Shown here piece by piece: positions 1 through 6,082 of a stretch of DNA of 18,949 nucleotides. Location of the stretch: the NCBI GenBank assembly GCA_029881175.1, contig JAOUNC010000008.1, positions 1 to 18,949 of the forward strand. The letters run 5' to 3'. How positions within the stretch are numbered: position 1 is the stretch's first letter; every line of letters begins with the position of its first letter. A program made the translations under genes and the position numbers. The DNA comes from Nitrospirota bacterium (lineage in GTDB: Bacteria > Nitrospirota > Nitrospiria > Nitrospirales > UBA8639). The notes beneath the pieces are model-generated. The model did no database searches. It had not been told where the DNA came from and was given only the letters and a program-made list of their open reading frames with translations.

Positions 1-1
1 C

Positions 2-514
2 GCTGTCAATGACCATTGCCAAACTCTTGTGCCTCATATCTACGCTGTGGGAGATGTCATCGGCCCACCATCACTAGCGTCCTGCTCCATGGAACAAGGC
101 CGTCGAGCCATATGCCACGCCCTCGGTTTACATCCCGGCGATGCCCCCGAACATATTCCGATGGGCATTTACACGATTCCCGAGATGTCGAGAGTTGGAC
201 TCAGCGAACAGGACGCGGCAGAAAAATTCGGAGGAGCCCTGATTGGCCGAGCCCGCTTTCATGAAATTGCTCGAGGACAGATTTCCGGCATCACCAATGG
301 TCTCTTAAAAATGGTAGCAGACCCCAAAGGGGAGAAACTCCTTGGTGTGCATATTGTCGGTGAAGGTGCCACGGAACTGATTCACATTGGCCAACTGGGA
401 CTGCTTCACGATATGCCTATCGACCGATTTGTTGACAATATTTTCAATTTTCCCACCCTCGCGGAAGCCTACCGCGTCGCCGCCCTCGACATCGCCAAAC
501 AACGCAAGACATAG
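2..514 (+). CDS. sthA: Soluble pyridine nucleotide transhydrogenase (Si-specific NAD(P)+ transhydrogenase), 3' end only
   Basis: This is the C-terminal 170 residues of a flavoprotein disulfide reductase family enzyme; the start lies outside the window. The fragment opens inside the FAD domain with the motif YAVGDVIG (Asp at fragment residue 18), followed by PPSLAS and the dimerisation domain. Two points favour SthA over dihydrolipoamide dehydrogenase. The phrases GVHIVGEGATELIHIGQ and PTLAEAYRVAAL are typical of SthA. The His of the HPT(x)2E catalytic pair is replaced, giving FNFPTLAE. SthA is a cytosolic enzyme that moves reducing equivalents between NADPH and NAD+. The gene converges on the PagL-like gene, with 161 bases between them. 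A 2-oxoacid dehydrogenase E3 paralogue is the main alternative but is unlikely, given the missing His. Confidence 0.9.
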   Translation, partial: AVNDHCQTLVPHIYAVGDVIGPPSLASCSMEQGRRAICHALGLHPGDAPEHIPMGIYTIPEMSRVGLSEQDAAEKFGGALIGRARFHEIARGQISGITNGLLKMVADPKGEKLLGVHIVGEGATELIHIGQLGLLHDMPIDRFVDNIFNFPTLAEAYRVAALDIAKQRKT

Positions 515-526
515 AAAAGGGTTTTT

Positions 527-548
527 GATGCCATAACTGCATGGCATC
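527..548. repeat. Perfect 8-bp inverted repeat between convergent genes
   Basis: GATGCCAT, a six-base loop and ATGGCATC form a perfect stem 13 bases after the sthA stop codon. There is no T-run after it on either strand, so it is not a textbook intrinsic terminator. Its place between two convergent stop codons makes a role in transcript ending or 3'-end stability plausible. Confidence 0.5.
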
Positions 549-562
549 TGCTGAACCTTAGT

Positions 563-587
563 GGTTTTGGGTCTTTTGCCCGAAACC
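563..587. repeat. 9-bp stem-loop (one G-U pair) between convergent genes
   Basis: GGTTTTGGG pairs with CCCGAAACC across a seven-base loop; the only non-Watson-Crick pair is a G-U wobble. An A-run follows on the plus strand, so on the minus strand the T-run precedes the stem instead of following it. It is the second stem-loop in the 161-base gap between sthA and the PagL-like gene. A role as a transcript-end structure is inferred. Confidence 0.4.
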
Positions 588-675
588 AAAAAACCTCATT
601 GACAGTGGAAAGGCTCGAGAAAAACCTATAGAAGGAAACGCTAATGGAGAAATGCGGAGAGAAAAAGAAGCCTGC

Positions 676-1248
676 TCAGAAGCGGTAACTGAGTTCAAGG
701 AAATGAAGATCGACTCCACGATTATTGTTGCCATATAACGCGGCATCGGAAAAATGCTGAAAGCGCCATCCCGCCGTCATATTGCCGGGAAAATGGTAAC
801 TGATTCCGCCATGGCCAAGAATTTGGACGGGCCCTCCAAAATCTTGTCGGCCAAAATGTTCCTTACTGATAAAAACCGCCCCAGTCCCAATCTCTGCGCT
901 CACATTCCAATCCCAATTGGTAAACGCGAAACCCGGGCCAAAAGTGGAGATAAATCCGTTTTCTCCCGCAGCGTTCAACACGCCGGCAGAAGCATACCAT
1001 CGATACCGGCCTTCCCATCCCCTCGGCCATTCCCAACTTCCAGGGAACCCGAGAATGGCCAAAACATCAAATTGCCGAAAGTCTTCTTTTTCTCCAGGAG
1101 GGAGTCCTACTGGTTCTAGATTTATGCCTCCCCGGATCCCCACCGAGATAATCTCGAATTTTTTTGGTTCTTGGCTGTGGCTCACACCAGGAAGAAACAA
1201 GAAAAATCCAACTATAACAATGACACCTAGCATTTTGACGATGGCCAT
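676..1248 (-). CDS. PagL-like acyloxyacyl hydrolase / lipid A 3-O-deacylase family outer-membrane protein
   Basis: A 190-residue protein. It has a clear Sec signal peptide (hydrophobic stretch at residues 7-22, likely cleavage after SHS near 25). It continues with alternating beta-barrel strands and ends in LSYRF, the terminal aromatic signature of outer-membrane barrels. Near the C-terminus the motif QHFSDAALYGNNNRGVD matches the PagL active-site region: His165 and Ser167 in H-x-S spacing, then an acidic residue, Asp180, where PagL has Glu. PagL enzymes remove the 3-O-linked acyl chain of lipid A in the outer membrane. The start is supported by AAGGGG five bases before the ATG. It lies 383 bases from the next gene on the same strand, so it is probably transcribed alone. 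The family call is good; the activity is inferred because the third catalytic position differs. Confidence 0.75.
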   Translation of the reverse strand: MAIVKMLGVIVIVGFFLFLPGVSHSQEPKKFEIISVGIRGGINLEPVGLPPGEKEDFRQFDVLAILGFPGSWEWPRGWEGRYRWYASAGVLNAAGENGFISTFGPGFAFTNWDWNVSAEIGTGAVFISKEHFGRQDFGGPVQILGHGGISYHFPGNMTAGWRFQHFSDAALYGNNNRGVDLHFLELSYRF

Positions 1249-1631
1249 AGATACCCCTTAGTAAATATCATTTTCGAGCTCTAGTCGTGAATCTAACGTA
1301 GAGCCAGCAAGCCTCGCGCTTGGCCAGACACTAATGGCCAAACAGCGCATCACCGAAGCATGAATAGAGGGGATGAAACAAATGGACGAAAACAGGAGAT
1401 GAAATAATGAAAGAATCTCACCAGACCCGTTGTGCGCTTATCAATCGACGGCTGGAATAACCTCCCATGGAACGCTTGAGAACTCTCTTATGAGCCAAAA
1501 TACTCAAGTAGGTTACCACGAATTTTTATTCAAGCAAGGTCGGGAAACTTGGTCCCATTCGAGCATTAAATCGAGAGCCACTAACGACTACATTGGCGAA
1601 GGAGGGGCCTTAGGCAAAAAAAGATACCTCG
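1249..1631. other. 383-base gap between two minus-strand genes, no convincing gene
   Basis: This stretch holds the 5' leader of the PagL-like gene and the 3' side of the upstream gene. A 17-codon plus-strand reading frame at 1407-1460 begins with ATG behind GGAGAT (six bases between). It is too short and isolated to call a gene. A longer plus-strand frame at 1430-1672 starts at TTG without a ribosome site and runs over the 3' end of the opposite gene. No hairpin terminator or strong promoter was recognised. Confidence 0.5.
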
Positions 1632-2189
1632 CTACATTGACGGAGACGACGCTTCATCGCGTCGTTCTTTGAGAGATTCCTCATAGGCCTTTTGATCCTT
1701 ATCCATGGCCTGGGATTTGTGAATCTCCAGAATCTCCATGGGCGTGAGATACTTTAATGCTGTAGCACCTAAGACCTTCTGACCCGGCGTGCCTTTTAAT
1801 TGAATATGCAATAAAGCATCGGCGCCCATCATTTGGGCCTTTTTAATCAACTCAAAATGCAGCTCATCCCAATTAACTTTTGTTTTTTCCGCCGATTGTT
1901 GCACTTCGATTTGATCCATCGTTTCATAAGGAATACCAGGCGGTTCTTCCAAAATCTCAATATGTTTGTCGGCATTGAGATTGCTCCCATGGATGGAAGA
2001 GTCTTGCGCCACAGGCTCTACTCGAGGGGCACGAGCGGTCTCAACATCAAAACTTTTGAGCCGCATTGACGCTAAGGCCGCTTCATGTTGATTGCTACTA
2101 TGAGAAAGCCGTTCAAGTTTTTCGACACGATCCAGAGCCTCTTGCAGACTCATTCTGGCCCCTGGCTTACGAAGTGCATTCACTGGCAT
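1632..2189 (-). CDS. Hypothetical protein with a YbjQ/heavy-metal-binding-like C-terminal half
   Basis: A 185-residue soluble protein of unknown function. The ATG at 2189 is preferred over an upstream in-frame TTG because AAGGAG lies six bases before it. Residues 12-45 form an amphipathic, probably coiled segment (SLQEALDRVEKLERL). Residues 46-74 look disordered. Residues 76-150 carry the pattern IEILEEPPGIPYETMDQIEV followed by a helix with KKAQMMGADALLHIQLKG. This order (beta strand with PxxPYE, then a helix ending in GADA, then a strand) resembles the YbjQ/UPF0145 and related small lipoprotein folds; that is pattern resemblance, not a proven match. The C-terminal tail (KAYEESLKERRDEASS) is charged and probably helical. 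There is no signal peptide or lipobox. The gene diverges from the DUF2024 gene. Confidence 0.65.
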   Translation of the reverse strand: MPVNALRKPGARMSLQEALDRVEKLERLSHSSNQHEAALASMRLKSFDVETARAPRVEPVAQDSSIHGSNLNADKHIEILEEPPGIPYETMDQIEVQQSAEKTKVNWDELHFELIKKAQMMGADALLHIQLKGTPGQKVLGATALKYLTPMEILEIHKSQAMDKDQKAYEESLKERRDEASSPSM

Positions 2190-2566
2190 GGACAACTCCT
2201 TGAGAACACCACCACTGGATTAGCCTCCCCATTTCCTCAGTTTCCTCGTTTGACAACTGCACAAGGTCACATCCTAAATGAAAGAGCAAAGACGACGGAA
2301 TATCTACCTGCTCAAGAATCCCCTTGTCAATTGATCTTTTGGTCATGCGCCGAAATTCGACCGAGTCGATTTCCCCCAATCATTCAGGCCAGCCTATCTG
2401 CAGGGGAATGTTTATAGGCACCCTATACCTCAAGCGCACCGTTCATCTTGCCCAGCCACGCTAGCTTGCAGGATACTTCTCCAATGCCTGATCATGACTT
2501 TCCTGAACCGCCAAGTTTTACCAAGACATGAGAAATCAGCACAGCCACCACAAAACGGGGGTTCTT
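2190..2566. other. 377-base divergent intergenic region
   Basis: This region separates the minus-strand hypothetical from the plus-strand DUF2024 gene, so it should hold promoters in both directions. No -35/-10 pair is strong enough to name. The only sizeable reading frame (minus, 2167-2379) starts at TTG without a ribosome site and overlaps the real gene's start. It is not called. Confidence 0.45.
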
Positions 2567-2833
2567 ATGAGCCAATCTCCAAGCACCATTAGAGTCTTCG
2601 ATACCTGGGTTCAAGGTAAAAACGGCACGATCCATTTTGATGTCATGACCACCGATGAATCCACGGCTCTTCGCTTAGCCAAAGAATATTTGGCAACCCT
2701 TGGTGAAGCAGAGGCCGTTATCACGACAGAAGAATGCCAGTATTGCCATAGCGAACCGCTGGCATTCTTTTCCCAAATCCAGCAACAGGCGTTTTCCGAG
2801 CAGGGTGGGTTTATCCTACCCTTACCCTCTTAG
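2567..2833 (+). CDS. DUF2024 family protein
   Basis: An 88-residue cytosolic protein of unknown function. It matches the small DUF2024 family in layout. It opens with IRVFDTWVQGKNGTIHFDV (strand, turn, strand). A helix follows (residues 31-46, ALRLAKEYLATLG), then the family's Cys-containing motif EECQYCH (Cys57, Cys60, His61), and finally a strand ending GGFILPLP. The internal ATG at 2567 is chosen. It has a G-rich site (GGGGG) about six bases upstream, and the family's conserved first strand begins a few residues later. An earlier in-frame ATG at 2528 would add 13 residues, HSHH among them, that the family does not need. The CxxCH motif could bind a metal, but no function is established. 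It stands alone on this strand. Confidence 0.75.
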   Translation: MSQSPSTIRVFDTWVQGKNGTIHFDVMTTDESTALRLAKEYLATLGEAEAVITTEECQYCHSEPLAFFSQIQQQAFSEQGGFILPLPS

Positions 2834-3531
2834 GCGTTTGCTCTCGCCGGGAAGTCCTCCTCAATCTACGTTGAGCCGAATATTCCTTGTGAAACGCTGT
2901 TCCTATCCGAGCTTCCCCGATAAATTCCTCATTAGACTAGATGATTCATGTTTTTTCGTGCATTGAGCGAATATCAACACCGTTTGCCACTCGGCTAGAT
3001 GTGGTCGGAATTCAGCCGCTACGAAATCGACGACCAACTCCCTTCTTTGCCTTCCCAGGAAAACATCCACCCAGGCCAGACGCCATCCGCTAATACCGAA
3101 AACCTGGAAAGCGTCTTGCACGGTCTCATGGAAACCCCCAACCCTCAAGCTCCCCACGACGAAGTCTTTACCAATGCGCCTGTGATTGCGCAGACCCTCG
3201 TTACTCCTCACTTTTTTGGCAGAGCCGTCCTCTGCTTCCTGACCAAATCCCTTCCTAGTTTTCTCGATCCCCCCAGAGTAAACCATTTCAAAGTGGTTTC
3301 TTGGAATGGGACGTGGGGCCTTTTGATTTGTGCACGGAAGTTGAGGCTGTCTATAATTGGCTAGGCCTTGATAAGCCATACTGCAATTTCATCATCCCCC
3401 CCAGATTGAATGTTGGTTCGAACCACCTAATTTAGGTAGGTTCGCCCATTGGCAAAGCGAAGGTTGGTGGAGTCAGAACAAGAGAGGATAGGCGGCATCT
3501 CAACATCTGAAATACGGCGAGGAGGAACGTT
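2834..3531. other. 698-base gap with overlapping open frames but no credible gene
   Basis: Two long open frames overlap here on opposite strands (plus 2999-3364; minus 2903-3379). Neither has a Shine-Dalgarno site, a recognisable motif or a protein-like composition, and each would be the other's shadow. The stretch could be a decayed gene. Its right end holds an imperfect palindrome with a weak promoter match and the leader of the pterin dehydratase gene. Confidence 0.4.
3419..3444. promoter_or_regulatory. Imperfect palindrome upstream of the dehydratase-radical SAM operon, possible operator
   Basis: CGAACCACCTA pairs with TAGGTAGGTTCG with one bulged base, giving a 26-base palindrome about 90 bases before the first gene. 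A weak promoter match overlaps it: TTGAAT at 3406-3411, 16 bases, TAATTT at 3428-3433. An operator function is inferred from this overlap. No T-run follows, so it is not an intrinsic terminator. Confidence 0.3.
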
Positions 3532-3879
3532 ATGAGTCTGGCTGATCACACCTGCATTCCCTGTCGGGGAGGAATCCCCCCATTGGAATCATCAAAAATT
3601 CAAGAATTACTGGGACAATTGGAATCCGGATGGACCTTGAACGACCAGGGCCACATTGAACGTATGTATGAATTTCCTAATTTTGCCGAGGCGTTGGCCT
3701 TTGTGAACCGGGTGGGAAATGTGGCTGAGATCGAAGGACATCACCCGGACCTCTATTTGGCTTGGGGAAAATGCAAAGTTGAAATTTGGACCCATAAAAT
3801 TCAGGGACTCACCGAGAGCGATTTTTTCTTAGCGGCCAAGGCCGACCGGGCCTTTGCCCTACCTTCCCTTAACCCTTAA
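3532..3879 (+). CDS. phhB: 4a-hydroxytetrahydrobiopterin (pterin-4a-carbinolamine) dehydratase
   Basis: A 115-residue member of the PCD/DCoH family. The enzyme dehydrates 4a-hydroxytetrahydropterin, the by-product of pterin-dependent aromatic amino acid hydroxylases, so that the cofactor can be recycled. The family signature is clear: EIEGHHPDLYLAW with His70 and His71, and a third His at 88 in EIWTHKIQGLT. The spacing between the second and third His (17) equals that of the mammalian enzyme's three active-site histidines. The start is firm: AGGAGG lies seven bases before the ATG. The N-terminal 20 residues contain CIPCRGGIPPL, a segment common in bacterial members. No phenylalanine hydroxylase gene is in the window. 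The next gene begins six bases after the stop, so the two are very likely co-transcribed. Confidence 0.93.
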   Translation: MSLADHTCIPCRGGIPPLESSKIQELLGQLESGWTLNDQGHIERMYEFPNFAEALAFVNRVGNVAEIEGHHPDLYLAWGKCKVEIWTHKIQGLTESDFFLAAKADRAFALPSLNP

Positions 3880-3885
3880 GGTCTC

Positions 3886-5832
3886 ATGGCAACCAGCCCC
3901 ACCCTTATGCAGGCAGTCTCTTCTGGAGCGAAACAGGTTGATCCTGACGCTCCTGAACTCACGACGGATTTCCGTTCATTCGGAACCCGGGTCGCGCTGG
4001 TGACCATGCCTTTTTCCTATTCCAAATTTCCGTCTATTCAATTAGGCACGCTATCGGCGCTGTTAAAATCTCAGGGCATCGGCGTCAAAACCCACCATTT
4101 CAATTTGCAGTTCGCCCATAAAATTGGCGTACCGCTCTATGAAATTTTGTGCGAGAAACGCGGGCTTTTTGGTGAATGGTTATTTTCGGCCTTGCTTTTT
4201 CGCGATAATCCAAAACATGCTCAATACCCTCAGGTGTTCAAACCCGTCTTTGAAGATACCGCTAGAGAAGCTGGCTGTTCGATTGGCCACCTGGAAGAGA
4301 TCGCTCGAACGATTGCCCCGCAATTTTTAACATGGGCCCTAACCACAGTGGACTGGGATCACTACGACGTCGTGGGTTTCACCTCAACCTTTGACCAAAA
4401 TGTCGCCAGCCTGTCTTTGGCCAAATTGATCAAGGATGTGTATCCAGATGTTCGGATTGTGTTTGGCGGGGCAAACTTTGATGGTGAGATGGGTCTTGAA
4501 CAATTTCGGGCGTTTCCTTGGATCGACTATGTTGTGAGTGGCGAAGGAGAACATTCGTTTCCGCCGTTGGTGAAAAAGATTTTGCTCAAGAAGGAAACCG
4601 CCATTCCACCAGGGATCGCTCATCGAAAAGACGGGAATGTGTGCTTCACACCCAATGAACAGTTAGTCATGAAATTCGACCAAGCGCCTCCGCCCGATTA
4701 CGACGATTACTTCGCCGAACTGGACGAATTAGATCGCCAAGGATCAACGGGCCTCAATCGCATTTTGTTGTATGAAGGCTCACGGGGTTGCTGGTGGGGC
4801 GAGAAACATCATTGTACCTTTTGCGGTCTGAATGCTCAGGCAATGGATTTTCGGGCCAAATCTCCGACGCAGGTGGCGACCGAGTTGGAGTACCTCTCGA
4901 GCCGTTACGACACCAGTCGCTTTCGTTTGGTCGATAATATCATCGACATGAAATATGTGGACGGCTTGTTTGGGCAACTGGCCCAGCGACACGTGGACCT
5001 TGATGTGTTCATGGAGACCAAGAGCAATCTCAATAAACGTCAAATTCAAACCTTGGCTCAGGGCGGCGTGAAATGCATGCAGCCAGGGATCGAGAGCCTC
5101 AGCCAGTCCCAACTCAAGGAAATGGATAAAGGCGTCAGCCCTTTACAAAACATTCAATGTTTGAAGTGGAGTCGTTATTACAATATTGACTTGTCTTGGA
5201 ATATTTTATTGGGATTTCCTGGAGAAACCAATGCCGATTACCAACGGCAAATGGAGATCATTCCGTCGTTGTTCCATCTCCAACCGCCCGAATCCACTTC
5301 GAAATTATGGCTGGAACGATTCAGCCCGTATTTTAAATGGCCGGAACGATATGGCATTCGTCTCACCGGGCCAGGGCTGGCCTACGGGTATGTCTACGAT
5401 GAACGGAAGGTGGACCTGAATAAAATCGCGTATGACTTTGAATATGACATTGATTGGAAAGTAGATCCCAGTATCTATGATAACTTTGTCCGCCTCGTAC
5501 GCGAGTGGAAGGAACGGTATCATTCCTCAAACCGTCCTTTTCTCTTCTTTTCTAAGTCCCTGAGCTATCTCACGGTGTATGATGGCCGATGGGACAGTCC
5601 TACAAGTGAACGCTTTGACCACCCCTATGCCTTTATCTTGGAATTTTGCAATGACCAAGCCAAATCGTTTGAGCAAATTCGAAAAGGCATACAAGATCAC
5701 CCGAATCATGGATCGGACCAAGAGATACAGCCCCTGACTGACCTCTTAACAACCCTTCAACATAAACGTTTATTGTATGAGGAGGGCGGACGATATTTCA
5801 CTCTGGCTCTCCCCGTAAACCCCCACCGTTAA
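3886..5832 (+). CDS. B12-binding radical SAM protein of the RiPP maturation C-methyltransferase type
   Basis: A 648-residue cytosolic enzyme. Residues about 34-240 form a B12-binding-like Rossmann domain (VALVTMPFSYSKFPSIQLG, then IVFGGANF and DYVVSGEGEHSFPPL). The radical SAM domain follows, with the cluster ligands in the pattern C-x7-C-x2-C (Cys302, Cys310, Cys313; GSRGCWWGEKHHCTFCGLN). The phrases MDFRAKSP, QPGIESLS, NILLGFPGE and the C-terminal roughly 110-residue region match the ribosomal-peptide maturation radical SAM protein 1 group. Members of that group are thought to methylate unactivated carbons of peptides using S-adenosylmethionine and cobalamin. The start has AAGG four to five bases upstream. 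No precursor peptide, protease or exporter is visible nearby, so the substrate is unknown. The close link to the pterin dehydratase is unexpected. The family call is strong; methyltransferase activity on a peptide is inferred. Confidence 0.88.
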   Translation: MATSPTLMQAVSSGAKQVDPDAPELTTDFRSFGTRVALVTMPFSYSKFPSIQLGTLSALLKSQGIGVKTHHFNLQFAHKIGVPLYEILCEKRGLFGEWLFSALLFRDNPKHAQYPQVFKPVFEDTAREAGCSIGHLEEIARTIAPQFLTWALTTVDWDHYDVVGFTSTFDQNVASLSLAKLIKDVYPDVRIVFGGANFDGEMGLEQFRAFPWIDYVVSGEGEHSFPPLVKKILLKKETAIPPGIAHRKDGNVCFTPNEQLVMKFDQAPPPDYDDYFAELDELDRQGSTGLNRILLYEGSRGCWWGEKHHCTFCGLNAQAMDFRAKSPTQVATELEYLSSRYDTSRFRLVDNIIDMKYVDGLFGQLAQRHVDLDVFMETKSNLNKRQIQTLAQGGVKCMQPGIESLSQSQLKEMDKGVSPLQNIQCLKWSRYYNIDLSWNILLGFPGETNADYQRQMEIIPSLFHLQPPESTSKLWLERFSPYFKWPERYGIRLTGPGLAYGYVYDERKVDLNKIAYDFEYDIDWKVDPSIYDNFVRLVREWKERYHSSNRPFLFFSKSLSYLTVYDGRWDSPTSERFDHPYAFILEFCNDQAKSFEQIRKGIQDHPNHGSDQEIQPLTDLLTTLQHKRLLYEEGGRYFTLALPVNPHR

Positions 5833-5955
5833 ATAAAGGCCCAACGCTAAAATTCTGGAAAACTTCCCCTTATGCTCCCATTTCTCACGATTCCGTTGAC
5901 TTAGGGAAAAGTAGGGGGTAGGCACCCAAAAATAAAAATTTTTCTACAGCCTTGA

Positions 5956-5984
5956 TTGACATCCCCAAGGGCGAGGGGTAGCCT
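5956..5984 (+). promoter_or_regulatory. Candidate sigma70 promoter for the lytic transglycosylase gene
   Basis: TTGACA at 5956-5961 is a perfect -35 hexamer. A 17-base spacer leads to TAGCCT at 5979-5984, a weak -10 (three of six matches). A start site near 5991 would leave a leader of about 90 bases before the ATG at 6083. The -35 and spacing are good and the -10 is poor, so confidence is moderate. Confidence 0.4.
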
Positions 5985-6082
5985 ATCAAGAAATCCAAGG
6001 ATATACCGAAAAGTCTTAGAATATGCCTTACCTAGGAAGAACCTCATGTAGGTCTTCTCAACATTTCTTTTCCCGGAGGATC

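Noticed and set aside
754..1261. Plus-strand frames opposite the PagL-like gene
   Set aside because: They are antisense to a gene with a signal peptide, ribosome site and barrel motif, and have no support of their own.
1646..1665. Perfect 7-bp hairpin as a terminator
   Set aside because: It lies inside the 3' coding part of the minus-strand gene before its stop codon and has no T-run.
1430..1672. 80-codon plus-strand frame starting at TTG
   Set aside because: It has no Shine-Dalgarno site and runs into the 3' end of the better supported minus-strand gene.
2167..2379. 70-codon minus-strand frame starting at TTG
   Set aside because: It has no ribosome site and overlaps the well supported start of the hypothetical gene at 2189.
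2735..2749. CxxCH heme-binding motif in the DUF2024 protein
   Set aside because: The protein has no signal peptide, and the Cys-x2-Cys-His is part of the cytosolic family's own pattern, so covalent heme attachment is not expected.
2999..3364. 121-codon plus-strand frame
   Set aside because: It has no ribosome site before its ATG and no recognisable domain, and it is probably chance or a remnant.
2903..3379. 158-codon minus-strand frame
   Set aside because: It has no ribosome site, no recognisable motif, unconvincing composition, and overlaps an equally unsupported plus-strand frame.
5833..6082. Possible RiPP precursor downstream of the radical SAM gene
   Set aside because: No short frame with a leader-like sequence or a good ribosome site was found there or in the upstream gap.
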